Positions 43,824 through 53,129 of a DNA stretch of 64,000 nt are shown here, one piece after another (position 1 is the first letter of the stretch; each line of letters opens with the position of its first letter). Below the pieces are notes generated by a model. The model searched no databases. It had not been told where the DNA came from and was given only the letters and a program-made list of their open reading frames with translations. This DNA comes from Asticcacaulis machinosus (GTDB lineage: Bacteria; Pseudomonadota; Alphaproteobacteria; Caulobacterales; Caulobacteraceae), in assembly GCF_028550435.1 (NCBI RefSeq), contig NZ_JAQQKV010000002.1, forward strand, positions 992,001 to 1,056,000. The letters run 5' to 3'. The position numbers and the translations under genes are program-made.

Positions 43824-45242
43824 TCACGCGGCTTGACCGGTCTCCAGCAGGGCTTGCGACCAGATCGAGCGGTATTGCACAACCTCGTCTTTCAGCAGCG
43901 GGTCAATGCGCCGGTAATTGGGCGCGGGCGGTGTCGCCTCATGATAATAGGCGATGGCTCCGGCCCCCAGGGTAACCCCATTTGAGGTGTCATTGACATA
44001 GACTGGCGTGTTTCTGACCGAGGCGATCAGGGCGCACAGGTGAGGGTGGCGGGCCGCTACGCCTTCGATCAGCAGCGGGCCATCGGCATGAATGAGGTTA
44101 AGGCAGGTATCGCTGACCATAGCCAGATAGAGCTGACCTAAAGCGGCGCGGTGGGCCGGGGTATCGACCTTAAGGCCGCGAATTTCGCCGCGTCGGCCTT
44201 GGTACGGCCCGCCGGCATCATCGAAACTGGGCAGGGCCATAGCGCCGTCCCGCATAACGGCCTGAGTGATCGCCGGATCGACATCGGTTGAGGTCATGCC
44301 GTGGGTAATCAGGTCATAGGCCCGTCCGCCCATGAAGCGTGAGCAGGCAACCGGATTGCCGAACACATCGACCTTGGCCAGACAGTCGCGGTCGGCCTTA
44401 AGGTTATCGACCGGCGTTTCAGGGGCTAGCGCAATGAACCATGTTCCGGTCGACAGCATGGCGGGGGGAGTGAAGGACGGGTCGCGATGCTGGCGCACAA
44501 TGACCGACGCCAAAGCGGCATTGGTATCGTGTAATCCGACCAGCACCTTGCAATCACGGCTTAACCCCGTGGCATCGGCAATGTCGGGGCGCAGAGAGCC
44601 CGCTTCGTCCCAGGCGTTTTTAAGCTCAGGGAAGCGCTCAACCCAGCCCTGACGAATAGCCATGGACGAATAGGTTTTTTGCAGCGGTGCCCACAGGTCG
44701 GTGTGGCACCCCATTGAGGTGACTTCGGTAGTCAGGGCTCCGCTTAAGCGCCAGGTCCAGTATTGTGGATAGCTTAAGATCCAGCGCACCCGCTCGAAAA
44801 ATTTCGGGTCTCTGCGCGCGTGCCAATAGATCTGGCAGCCCATGTTCAAACCGTTGGGCAGGCTGGGCGACAGAGTATGCGAAAAATGCGGCCGGATGGC
44901 ATTATAGGCTTCGCGGTAAAGCTGCGGGATAGCGGCTTCGTAGTCCTGAATTGGTTGCAGCAGCAGACCGTCTTCGCTCAGGAAGGCGCAGGTAGCACCA
45001 TGAGTGACCGGGATAATGCGGTCAATATCATAGCGGATCGAGAGTTCACGCAACTGGCCCAGAAACCAGCTATGGAGGCGATCAACATCATAGGCGGCAT
45101 AAAGGTGCGCATGCAGGCGTGGCGTTACCACCCGGCGCTCATTAAGAATCTGGCCTTCGTGGTTTATTATGCTGACCTTGGCAAAGCTTTTGCCGATGTC
45201 CAACACGACGCAAACCGTGTCTTTTTGCCGGATGTCTCCCAA
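43824..45242 (-). CDS. FGGY-family sugar kinase (probable rhamnulokinase)
   Basis: 472 residues. FGGY kinase fold: LDIGKSFAKVSIIN (phosphate 1), GLHDTNAAL (the catalytic Asp region), STGTWFIAL, and NDTSNGVTLGAGAIAYY at the C-terminus. Placed divergent to rhaI, so L-rhamnulose is the likely substrate. L-fuculose is the main alternative given family similarity. The phosphorylated product would need an aldolase not found here. Confidence 0.82.
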   Translation of the reverse strand: MGDIRQKDTVCVVLDIGKSFAKVSIINHEGQILNERRVVTPRLHAHLYAAYDVDRLHSWFLGQLRELSIRYDIDRIIPVTHGATCAFLSEDGLLLQPIQDYEAAIPQLYREAYNAIRPHFSHTLSPSLPNGLNMGCQIYWHARRDPKFFERVRWILSYPQYWTWRLSGALTTEVTSMGCHTDLWAPLQKTYSSMAIRQGWVERFPELKNAWDEAGSLRPDIADATGLSRDCKVLVGLHDTNAALASVIVRQHRDPSFTPPAMLSTGTWFIALAPETPVDNLKADRDCLAKVDVFGNPVACSRFMGGRAYDLITHGMTSTDVDPAITQAVMRDGAMALPSFDDAGGPYQGRRGEIRGLKVDTPAHRAALGQLYLAMVSDTCLNLIHADGPLLIEGVAARHPHLCALIASVRNTPVYVNDTSNGVTLGAGAIAYYHEATPPAPNYRRIDPLLKDEVVQYRSIWSQALLETGQAA

Positions 45243-45499
45243 CCTGTGGCCTCTTGTCGTTTCCCGATTACCATCTTTGCTGCCGCTCTGTGGCGGCTTA
45301 AGCCATCCAGACTATAACATTGCCGCAAACGGTGCAATCAACGCTGCGTGTTTATGACGCAGAGGTGTCAATAAGCCACCCAATGTCATATAAATACCAT
45401 AGACATGAAAAAAGACTGACAAACCGACCAGTTACCGCCATAAAGCGCGTGTGAATGTGTACCCGTTCGTGATGCGGGACTTAAGAACGAGGCCAGATC
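45243..45499. promoter_or_regulatory. Divergent promoter region, kinase / rhaI
   Basis: 257 bases between start codons, AT-rich around 45360-45415. GAGG lies eight bases before the rhaI ATG. No palindrome as clear as those at 27438 or 56934 was seen. Confidence 0.35.
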
Positions 45500-46807
45500 A
45501 TGAGGCACGTGGTGGCGACGCCAGTCATTACCCCGGATCAGATAGACGCAAGTAATGCCCGTCTGGAGGCTGAGGCCGTGCGCGATTACGCGCATCTTGG
45601 GGAACAACTGGCGCGCCGCGGTGTAGATATCGAAGATATTCTGGCCGACATCATGGCGTTCAAGGTCGCGGTGCCAAGCTGGGGGATGGGCACTGGCGGC
45701 ACGCGATTTGGGCGTTATCCAATTGCCGGCGGACCCAATAACCTGTTTGAAAAACTAGAAGATTGCGCCGTCATTCAACAGCTGACGAAGGCCACACCGC
45801 GGGTGTCGCTGCATTTTCCGTGGGACAAGGTCAAGGATTACGACGAACTGAAAGGCTTTGCGGCATCGCTGGACTTAGGGTTTGATGCGGTCAATTCCAA
45901 TACCTTTCAAGATCAGGCAGGGCAGAGTTTGTCCTATAAGTTCGGCTCCCTGACCCATGCCGATGCTCCCACCCGTCAGCAGGCGATTGAGCATAATCTG
46001 GAATGTATCGAGATCGGGCAAAAATTAGACGCCAAGGCCCTGACGGTCTGGCTGGGCGATGGCTCCAACTTTGCGGGGCAGAGCGATTTTACCCGCGCGC
46101 TGGAGCGTTATCTCGATAGCATGGCGGTGGTCTATGCCGGTTTGCCCGATGACTGGCGGGTGTTTATGGAGCATAAGCTTTATGAGCCGGCCTTTTATTC
46201 GACGGTGATTCAGGACTGGGGCACGTCAATTTTGTGCGCCCAAAAACTGGGGCCCAAGGCACAGTGTCTGGTCGATCTGGGTCATCATGCGCCCAATGTG
46301 AATATCGAAATGATCGTGGCGCGTCTGGCGCAGTTTGGTAAGCTGGGCGGGTTCCACTTCAACGATTCCAAATATGGTGACGATGATCTGGATGCCGGGT
46401 CGGTCAATCCGTTCCAGTTGTTTCTGGTGTTCAATGAGTTGGTGGAAGCTAAAGGCCGCGATCCGCAATGTTTCGATCCGGCCTACATGCTGGATCAGTC
46501 GCACAATATTACTGATCCGATCGAGAGCCTGATGATGTCGGTGAACTCGATCCTGCAAGCCTTCACCAAGGCGCTGCTGATTGATCGTGTGGCTTTGCGC
46601 GGCCATCAGGATGGCAATGATCCGCTGATGGCTCATGCCACGTTGAAAGAGGCCTATGACACCGATGTGCGGCCGATTCTGAAAATCGCACGCCTGAGAA
46701 CCGGTGCGGCGATCGATCCGCTTGGCGTCTACAGGGCATCAGGTTATCGCGCACAAAAAGCTGCCATTCGTGTCACTCAGGGCGCGACCGGCGGCGGTAT
46801 TGTTTAG
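45500..46807 (+). CDS. rhaI: L-rhamnose isomerase (RhaI type)
   Basis: 435 residues, the Pseudomonas/Rhizobium-type isomerase, distinct from E. coli RhaA. Metal/catalytic segments: MEHKLYEPAFYST, DLGHHAPNVNIE, GGFHFNDSKYGDDDLDAG. It converts L-rhamnose to L-rhamnulose. First gene of a rightward operon with a DUF1961 protein, a lyase and an unknown secreted protein. Confidence 0.92.
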   Translation: MRHVVATPVITPDQIDASNARLEAEAVRDYAHLGEQLARRGVDIEDILADIMAFKVAVPSWGMGTGGTRFGRYPIAGGPNNLFEKLEDCAVIQQLTKATPRVSLHFPWDKVKDYDELKGFAASLDLGFDAVNSNTFQDQAGQSLSYKFGSLTHADAPTRQQAIEHNLECIEIGQKLDAKALTVWLGDGSNFAGQSDFTRALERYLDSMAVVYAGLPDDWRVFMEHKLYEPAFYSTVIQDWGTSILCAQKLGPKAQCLVDLGHHAPNVNIEMIVARLAQFGKLGGFHFNDSKYGDDDLDAGSVNPFQLFLVFNELVEAKGRDPQCFDPAYMLDQSHNITDPIESLMMSVNSILQAFTKALLIDRVALRGHQDGNDPLMAHATLKEAYDTDVRPILKIARLRTGAAIDPLGVYRASGYRAQKAAIRVTQGATGGGIV

Positions 46808-46816
46808 GAGTAAGCT

Positions 46817-47572
46817 ATGATTTCGCGGCGGCAATTGGCAGGCGGTTTAAGCGCAATGGGCCTGATCGGTGCCACTCAGGGGGCCTCGGCCTCAGACAGT
46901 CAATGGCCGCAGGCCGGTGAAATCATCTATCACAACCCCTTGGCTAAACCCGAAGATGTGGCGGGCTTTAAGCTTGAGGGCGAGGCGAAAATAAGCTTTG
47001 AGCGCGGCCGTATGACTCTGCAAAACGCGCGCGATCCGGGCGAAGGACAGGCCTCCAATTTCGTCTTCTGGTGCCCTGAAGTCTTTCTCGACAATATCGA
47101 AATTAGCTGGAAATTCTGGCCGGTGGCGGAACCGGGCCTGTGTATCCTGTTTTTTGCGGCGGGCGGTATGCTGAACGGTAAGCGCGTCCATGTGCTGGAT
47201 AAGGGGCTGAAACCACGCGCCGGTATCTATGATCAATATACCCAAAGTGATGTCGACGCCTTGCAGATCTCCTATTTCCGCCGTCGATGGCCGGAGGAGC
47301 GAGCCTTCCATCTGGCCAATCTGCGTCGTGCGCCGGGGTTTATTATGCTGGCTCAGGGCGCAGATCCTCTGCCGGATGTTGAGGATGCCACCCCGCCTTA
47401 CACTATCAAAATCCGTAAGACTCCTAAGGCCGTCGATTTCCTGATAAATGACCTGCCGGTGGTGCATTGGGATGTCACCCCCGGCAGCCCGTCCTCAGGG
47501 TCGATCGGGTTCCGGCAAATGGCGCCGCTGATTGCCGACTATGCCGATCTGACGGTGCGTAATCTGGCCTAG
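46817..47572 (+). CDS. DUF1961 protein, YesU-like, exported
   Basis: 251 residues. The leader MISRRQLAGGLSAMGLIGA has twin arginines (Tat-like). The rest is a concanavalin-like beta-sandwich (FVFWCPEVFLDNIEISWKF, RRAPGFIML, SGSIGFRQM) matching DUF1961. Bacillus subtilis YesU, in the rhamnogalacturonan yes cluster, is in this family. A carbohydrate-binding or lyase-type role on RG fragments is likely but unproven. It follows rhaI by nine bases. Confidence 0.8.
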   Translation: MISRRQLAGGLSAMGLIGATQGASASDSQWPQAGEIIYHNPLAKPEDVAGFKLEGEAKISFERGRMTLQNARDPGEGQASNFVFWCPEVFLDNIEISWKFWPVAEPGLCILFFAAGGMLNGKRVHVLDKGLKPRAGIYDQYTQSDVDALQISYFRRRWPEERAFHLANLRRAPGFIMLAQGADPLPDVEDATPPYTIKIRKTPKAVDFLINDLPVVHWDVTPGSPSSGSIGFRQMAPLIADYADLTVRNLA

Positions 47573-47654
47573 CGTGCGCAAATTTGCGTGATTATGATTG
47601 ATTGCTGCCGATTTCGCGCTACTGTCCCAACAAAATTGTTTACAGGGATATATC

Positions 47655-48980
47655 ATGCGTAAACGCACGTTTCTGACCGGCATGGCCGCTGTGGCCGCCA
47701 TGCCTGCTCTTTCCACTCAGGCGCAAACAGTAACCAAAGACATCCCCGTCGAATGGGTCGATGCTGACACCGGCCACCGCGTGCGCCGTGTCTCGACCGA
47801 GGATAATTCCAAGTTCCTCTATTTCCACGACAACGCCTTTACCGGCGATGGCAAGTGGATGGTGTTTAACGGCCCGAACGGCGTCATGAAGGCTGAGATC
47901 GGCACCTGGAAGGTCTCGCCTCTCACCAAGGTCAAAAACGCCCACCTGTTTGAAGTGATCATGGTGTCGCGCAACTTACCCGTAGTCTATGTCCGTCAGG
48001 CCAAGGTGCAGGGCAATGGTAAGGGCGCGGACGGGCTCGATTATTTTGCCGTCGATATCAATACGGGCAAGGTGACGCTGGTCGCCAAAAATGTCGGCGG
48101 CTGGATCGGGTCGGTCAATGCCGATGACACCCTGCTTTTGGGGGTATGGGCCGAGCGTCATTATGAACTGCAACCGGGGCCGAAAGTAGCCAATACCGAC
48201 GGCGGCTACAATGCCGTAGGGCCAGACGGCAAGCCGCTATCGTTTGCCGCCGCTAAGGAAGTGCGCATGGCTGACCGGCTGGCGCAAAATATTCCGATGG
48301 AAATCTTTACGCTCAACATCAAGACTGGTGAGCGCAAGGTTGTGACGGCCTCGACCGACTGGCTGAACCATATTCAGTTCTCGCCGACTGATCCGCAACA
48401 AATCATGTATTGCCACGAAGGGCCGTGGCACATGGTTGACCGCATCTGGACCATCCGCACTAATGGCTCAGATAAGCGCGATATCCACAAGCGCACCATG
48501 AATATGGAAATCGCCGGCCATGAGTTCTTCTCCTTCGATGGTGAGCAGATCCTCTATGACCTGCAAACCCCGCGCGGTGAGGATTTCTGGCTGGCCTCTT
48601 ACAATCTCAAGACCGGAAAGCGCATCTGGTATCATATGGAGCGCAACGAATGGTCGGTACACTTCCAGATATCGCGGGATGGCAAGCTGTTTGCCGGTGA
48701 CGGCGGCGATGAGGAAATGGTCGCCAAGGCTAAGGACGGTAAATGGATTTATCTGTTTGAACCGGAGATCATCGAGGATTTAGGTGTGTCTGCGCCCAAC
48801 GCGGCTGAGCTGGTGCGGCCGGGTAAGCTGAAATCGACCAAAATCCTCAACATGGCCAAGCACGATTATCGCGTCGAGCCGAACCTGCAATTCACGCCCG
48901 ATGGCAAGTGGCTGTTGTTCCGTTCCAGCATGCACGGCCCGATTCATACCTATGCGGTAGAAGTGACCAAAAGCGCTTAA
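47655..48980 (+). CDS. Oligogalacturonate lyase-like protein (PL22), exported
   Basis: 441 residues from ATG 47655; the ORF upstream is in the gap. The leader MRKRTFLTGMAAVAAMPALSTQA resembles a Tat or Sec signal. The body is a seven-bladed propeller: HIQFSPTDPQQIMYCHEGPWH, MNMEIAGHEFFSFDG, EWSVHFQIS. These match oligogalacturonate lyase, including its metal-binding His residues. Classical Ogl is cytosolic; here it appears exported. The likely substrate is short unsaturated galacturonides or RG oligomers. Confidence 0.8.
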   Translation: MRKRTFLTGMAAVAAMPALSTQAQTVTKDIPVEWVDADTGHRVRRVSTEDNSKFLYFHDNAFTGDGKWMVFNGPNGVMKAEIGTWKVSPLTKVKNAHLFEVIMVSRNLPVVYVRQAKVQGNGKGADGLDYFAVDINTGKVTLVAKNVGGWIGSVNADDTLLLGVWAERHYELQPGPKVANTDGGYNAVGPDGKPLSFAAAKEVRMADRLAQNIPMEIFTLNIKTGERKVVTASTDWLNHIQFSPTDPQQIMYCHEGPWHMVDRIWTIRTNGSDKRDIHKRTMNMEIAGHEFFSFDGEQILYDLQTPRGEDFWLASYNLKTGKRIWYHMERNEWSVHFQISRDGKLFAGDGGDEEMVAKAKDGKWIYLFEPEIIEDLGVSAPNAAELVRPGKLKSTKILNMAKHDYRVEPNLQFTPDGKWLLFRSSMHGPIHTYAVEVTKSA

Positions 48981-48996
48981 AGCATAAGGAGGGGGG

Positions 48997-50064
48997 ATGC
49001 GTAGTTTAATGGCAGCGGCGGTCATGGTCATGACTGCCGCGTTTGGGGCCGTCGCGTCCGGTGGTGTGGTTCAGGCGGCTGAGGACACCTATAAGGGCAA
49101 TGATGGCACCATTGACCAAGCGGTCTGGGCTGACGGACGGGTGTGGCTGCGGTCAGCCGCCGGGCGTCTGAGCTATATCGAACCTGACCGCGACGAAAGG
49201 GTTCAGGTCAATGTCGCCGATGAGCGGGTGATCAGTCTGTGCCGTGACGAGAGTGATCTTGTGGCGCTGACGGCGGAATCGCGCGGGCAATATCCGCGCA
49301 CCCTGCGTCGCCTTGAGGGCAATCAGTGGCGGGTTATGGCGGCGTTCAACGATGATGGTCAGCATGTTAGGGGCATGATCTGCGACCGTGGCCGCATCAC
49401 TATTGTCACCTCCAGTCATGTGATTGATGTGCGCGAAAAGACGGTGCGTCTTACTAAGCTTAAACAGCCCTTGCGCTTTTCACATGAGGCTCATGTGCTG
49501 GCTAACGGCGGCTATGTCTATGTGGGTATGGATGCCGGTGAATGGGGCGGCGGCCTACACCGCATTGACCGGCGCACGTCCGAGATTGTGACGATAGGCT
49601 CTGAAAACGGCCAGTGCGGTGATGTGCTCTACCCGGAATGTGAGCCGGTAACTGGTATTGTACACATTCCGTGGAAGCCGGACTGTGTGGCGGTGACCAC
49701 GGGATTGGCGCATTTGTCGACAATGCGTGGTGCGCTGATTGAGGTTTGCGGCACTGAGTACCGTGTTGTGCTGCAAAAAGACTATCAGCCGGCTCCGCCC
49801 ATAAAGCCGGATGCGCAATATCCCGTTGGTCATGTGCCGTTTCTTGGGGTTTACGCGAAAAACGGCGTGTTAACGGCCCTGACCGCCAGCCATGCCTATG
49901 AATTCCGTAACGGCAAGCTGGTGCGTGAGCGCAAACTGCCGCCGCGTGAGATTTTGGGCGGTGTTGGCGCAAGCTTTGGTGATGCGGATATCGTGCGGGT
50001 GCAGCCCTATGTGCAAACCAAGGATCATAAGGCTTATGGTTATCCGCTTCTGGTCGTGAAATAG
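48997..50064 (+). CDS. Uncharacterised secreted repeat-like protein
   Basis: 355 residues. A signal peptide (MRSLMAAAVMVMTAAFGAVASGGVVQAAE), then short beta-strand-rich segments with regularly spaced Trp/Leu/Gly (DGRVWLRSAAGRLSYIEPD, LRRLEGNQWRVMAAF, GGLHRIDRRTSEIVTIG), which look like propeller blades. Three to four cysteines (CRDES, CDRG, CGDVLYPEC, CGTE) may form disulfides. No family recognised. AAGGAGG precedes the ATG, 16 bases after the PL22-like gene, so it is the last gene of the rhaI operon. Confidence 0.7.
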   Translation: MRSLMAAAVMVMTAAFGAVASGGVVQAAEDTYKGNDGTIDQAVWADGRVWLRSAAGRLSYIEPDRDERVQVNVADERVISLCRDESDLVALTAESRGQYPRTLRRLEGNQWRVMAAFNDDGQHVRGMICDRGRITIVTSSHVIDVREKTVRLTKLKQPLRFSHEAHVLANGGYVYVGMDAGEWGGGLHRIDRRTSEIVTIGSENGQCGDVLYPECEPVTGIVHIPWKPDCVAVTTGLAHLSTMRGALIEVCGTEYRVVLQKDYQPAPPIKPDAQYPVGHVPFLGVYAKNGVLTALTASHAYEFRNGKLVRERKLPPREILGGVGASFGDADIVRVQPYVQTKDHKAYGYPLLVVK

Positions 50065-50105
50065 ACGCAGCCTGCGTCCGGCAATATGGCGGCAGTGTTA
50101 CGCAT

Positions 50106-50142
50106 AAAAACACACCCTGAGGCCATGTGGCGCTCAGGGTGT
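50106..50142 (-). terminator. Terminator for the PL11 gene
   Basis: Perfect 10-bp stem ACACCCTGAG/CTCAGGGTGT with an 11-base loop. Reading leftward it is followed by GTTTTT, so it best serves the minus-strand lyase; it may also stop rightward transcription weakly. Confidence 0.8.
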
Positions 50143-50165
50143 TTAAAGAGAATGGTGTGTCTGTC

Positions 50166-52133
50166 TTACTTGCCGACCTTGATATTGGCTTTGGGCGGGG
50201 TTTTCATGCCTTCACCCAGATAATAGCTGACATGTGGCGGCTGATTATAGGCGGTGTTCTGCCAGGCGATACCGGCGCGATAAACCGGATCGTGCATAAG
50301 CGTGGTGAACCGGTATGTCGTCGGGATATTGGTCGAATAGATGCGCAGAGCCGTGTTGTCGGTCGTCCGCATAATGACCTCTTCGCGCCAGTCACCCAGA
50401 ATGTCGGCCTGAAGCGCCGGGTTGGACTTGGTGCCGTTATTCGACGTCGTATCTGCCATTTCAAAAATGACGGGCGAGTCGTTGGTCTTCCAGTCCCACT
50501 TGAAGATCTTATTGCTATCCAGCAGTTCGCGCGTCAGATCGCCGTCCCACCAGATCGCAAAATTCATGGAGCGTGGGCGTTTGTCCGAGATGATTTCGCC
50601 CTTAGCGTTATAGAGATTGGAGGAATTGGAGGCCCATGATTCTGTTCCCAGATGGCGCGGGTCGATGTCGGCTGAGACGCCGCGTCCGGTATCCTTATCC
50701 GCCGGCGTCGACCACAACATTTCGCCAGTTCTGGCATCCAGCATGGCCGAGCCGCGGTTGCCTGAGTCGCGCATGCTTTCATGGACGCCAAATTTCTCAA
50801 GGCCCGGACGGGTTGGGTCAAGATCGGAGACGTGCATGGCGTCACCATGCCCCAGCCTGGCGGTCCAGAGCGGCTTGCCGTCGGAACTCAGGGCCATAGA
50901 CCCATAAATGATTTCGTCCTTACCGTCTGAGTTTACATCGGCGACCGACAATTGGTGATTGCCCTGACTTGAATATCCGTCCGGTACGCCATCAGCCTTG
51001 GAATCGAAATACCAGCGCAAGGACAGTTTGCCATTTTTGAAATCGTAGGCTGACACCGTCGTGCGGGCATAATAGCCGCGCGCCATGATGGCCGATGGGT
51101 GAACGCCGTCGAGCCAGGCTGTCCCTGCCAGATAGCGATCCGATCGGTTGGCATAGGCATCACCCCAGCGCTCTTTCATTTCATCGCCGGTCGCCTCAAA
51201 GCCCTTGCTGCCGCGGGTATTGGCGAAATCAACCGTGTCGAGCACGCGACCGGTCGAGCCCTCAAAAACGCTCAAATATTCCGGGCCCTTGAGGATGCGC
51301 CCCTTAAGCTGGGCCATCAGTCTGCCGTCAGGTGCGACCACCGATCCCGTGCGGTCATTTTGCGCCAGTTCGCCGCCGGATTCCACCCAGTTGGCATTGG
51401 CATCGCCGATGACTTTGCCTTGCGCGTCTTTGCTGCCGTCAGCCGTTTTGACAATCAGTTCGGCCTTGCCGTCACCATCATAGTCCGCGACCTGAAACTG
51501 AGTATAATGAGCGCCGGCGCGGATATTGTGCCCCAGATCTATACGCCAGAGTTGTTTGCCCTCAAGTGTGTAGGCATCAATCAGCACATTGCCGGTATAA
51601 CCGCTGTGGGCGTTATCCTTGGCGTTGGTCGGATCCCACTTAAGGATGATCTCATAGCGGCCATCGCCGTCCAAATCACCGACCGAAGCATCATTGGCGG
51701 TGTAGCTGTAGGCCTGACCATCCGGCGTTGTGCCGTCAGCGGGCTTGTTTAGCGGAATATTGAGATAGCCTGCGCTCCAGACCTTGGCTTCAGGGCTGGT
51801 AGCTATTTCTTTGCCTTTAACAACGGCCGCCACTTTGTAGACCGAAGCCGGTGTTCCTTTTTTATCGACGAAGTTGGTGGATTTTAGCGCCTTAGGTGTG
51901 ATTTTCTGGCCATCGCGGTAGAGCGCATAAGTAGTGCCCTTAGCATCATCACCGAGTTGGCGCCAACTTACGAAAATACCATCCTGGGCGCTGACCGCTA
52001 CGACGCCGCGATCAAGTCTTTCCATCTGACGCGGTGAGGTTTGAGCATGGGCAGATGTAAAGCTAAGGGTTAGCGCTCCTAATATTGGTAAGATGGCGCC
52101 GCTGTGCTTAAGATGACGTTTCAGATCAAACAT
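50166..52133 (-). CDS. Rhamnogalacturonan lyase (PL11)
   Basis: 655 residues with a signal peptide ending near SAHAQ. After a fibronectin-like N-terminal region comes an eight-bladed propeller with repeated calcium-binding blades: VGDLDGDGRYEIILKW, VADYDGDGKAELIVKT and VADVNSDGKDEIIYGS. C-terminal GDWREEVIMRTTDNTALRIY is a PL11 signature. It cuts the RG-I backbone by beta-elimination like B. subtilis YesW/YesX. It is transcribed leftward from the large intergenic region it shares with the TonB receptor. Confidence 0.93.
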   Translation of the reverse strand: MFDLKRHLKHSGAILPILGALTLSFTSAHAQTSPRQMERLDRGVVAVSAQDGIFVSWRQLGDDAKGTTYALYRDGQKITPKALKSTNFVDKKGTPASVYKVAAVVKGKEIATSPEAKVWSAGYLNIPLNKPADGTTPDGQAYSYTANDASVGDLDGDGRYEIILKWDPTNAKDNAHSGYTGNVLIDAYTLEGKQLWRIDLGHNIRAGAHYTQFQVADYDGDGKAELIVKTADGSKDAQGKVIGDANANWVESGGELAQNDRTGSVVAPDGRLMAQLKGRILKGPEYLSVFEGSTGRVLDTVDFANTRGSKGFEATGDEMKERWGDAYANRSDRYLAGTAWLDGVHPSAIMARGYYARTTVSAYDFKNGKLSLRWYFDSKADGVPDGYSSQGNHQLSVADVNSDGKDEIIYGSMALSSDGKPLWTARLGHGDAMHVSDLDPTRPGLEKFGVHESMRDSGNRGSAMLDARTGEMLWSTPADKDTGRGVSADIDPRHLGTESWASNSSNLYNAKGEIISDKRPRSMNFAIWWDGDLTRELLDSNKIFKWDWKTNDSPVIFEMADTTSNNGTKSNPALQADILGDWREEVIMRTTDNTALRIYSTNIPTTYRFTTLMHDPVYRAGIAWQNTAYNQPPHVSYYLGEGMKTPPKANIKVGK

Positions 52134-53128
52134 CTGATATCTATCCTTAAATTCTGTGGTTTCCCCGGTGTTAAAGGCTGGCCCTGACGGGTCGAGTATA
52201 TCCGTGGTGCCTTTTATTTTGTCAGACAGGCTACGCGCTTGCGACGCAGTTCACAAGTTCATTTTGATCGATTGTGCGCGATATTTATCAAGTGCATGAA
52301 TAAGCAAAAAAAACGGTGAGAGCCAAGGGACTGGCTGTCACCGCTGTCAGTGGTAGCTTTCGGACGCGCCAAAAGCCACTTCGGGAAGGTTATCTCGATG
52401 ACTAAGGCAAGAAAAATATGCCTATGAAATCAGTGAGATGAGGCCGGCAAAACGCTTGAAATGAATTGCAAGAGTTATGCTGTGTTGAAATAGTAATATA
52501 ATAATCGAAAATGAGCAAGATTAATCATCGGTAATCTTCACTTTAATTTCTCACAGGAAGAGCATAAATAAGCATAAAGGCATATAAATACCGCATTTGG
52601 CTTAGTCGATATTTGAATAACTGATTGTTATTTATGAATATTTAAGTGGCGCTGTGAGGCCGTATATTCTGGTATGGCATTCCCCAGCGATAAAACTGTA
52701 TCGAAATGTGGCAGCAAGATTGAAAAATTGTGTTCTTTTTGTAACGCAGATCAACTTATCTGACCAATTTGACAGACAATATGGCGGAAATGATCAAAAT
52801 GTATCTTGACTTGCCATATTCAATCAACAAAGGTTGTGGCATCCCATCGGGTTGATAAAGCGAGGCCGACTAACGGTCCGAACAAAAGGGAGATGACACC
52901 GGAAACCATCCGTTCGCGGAAGGGCTTGCGAATGCAATCGGGCGACTAAGTCTCGTCACGATGCGTTCAGGGCCTCGATGCGTCGGAGCCATTGTTTCCG
53001 GTCATTGTAATGAATGTGCAGGCGGGGAATTCAGACCTGTACGGATTACGTTCTCCTTCAACCCGCGGGGCAGGTGCCTACACATGGCGCCGGGCTTTGA
53101 AAAAGCCAGCACCAGGAGGACTATTTTG
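52134..53128. promoter_or_regulatory. Large divergent regulatory region and receptor leader
   Basis: 995 bases without a convincing gene. 52250-52830 is strongly AT-rich. TTGACA (52769) and TTGACT (52806) could be -35 boxes for the receptor. A two-part hairpin TGCCA...CAAC/GTTG...TGGCA lies at 52812-52841, and GAGCAT occurs at 52560. The last 250 bases are GC-richer and look like a transcribed leader with a GGCTTT/AAAGCC hairpin (about 53092-53106) just before the GGAGGA ribosome site. Confidence 0.4.
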
Positions 53129-53129
53129 A
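53010..53129 (+). other. Possible upstream ORF coupled to the receptor start
   Basis: 39 codons from ATG 53010 ending in TGA that overlaps the receptor ATG (TGATG). No good ribosome site precedes it and the product (rich in R, G, S, P) matches nothing I know. It may be a leader whose translation opens the receptor start, or chance. Confidence 0.25.

Noticed and set aside
45243-45499. Catabolite or DeoR operator between the kinase and rhaI
   Set aside because: No inverted repeat of useful length stood out, so I list it only as an intergenic control region.
52893-52949. 18-codon leader peptide in the TonB receptor leader
   Set aside because: Its purine-rich GGGAG abuts the ATG with no spacing and the peptide has no regulatory run of codons, so coding is unlikely.
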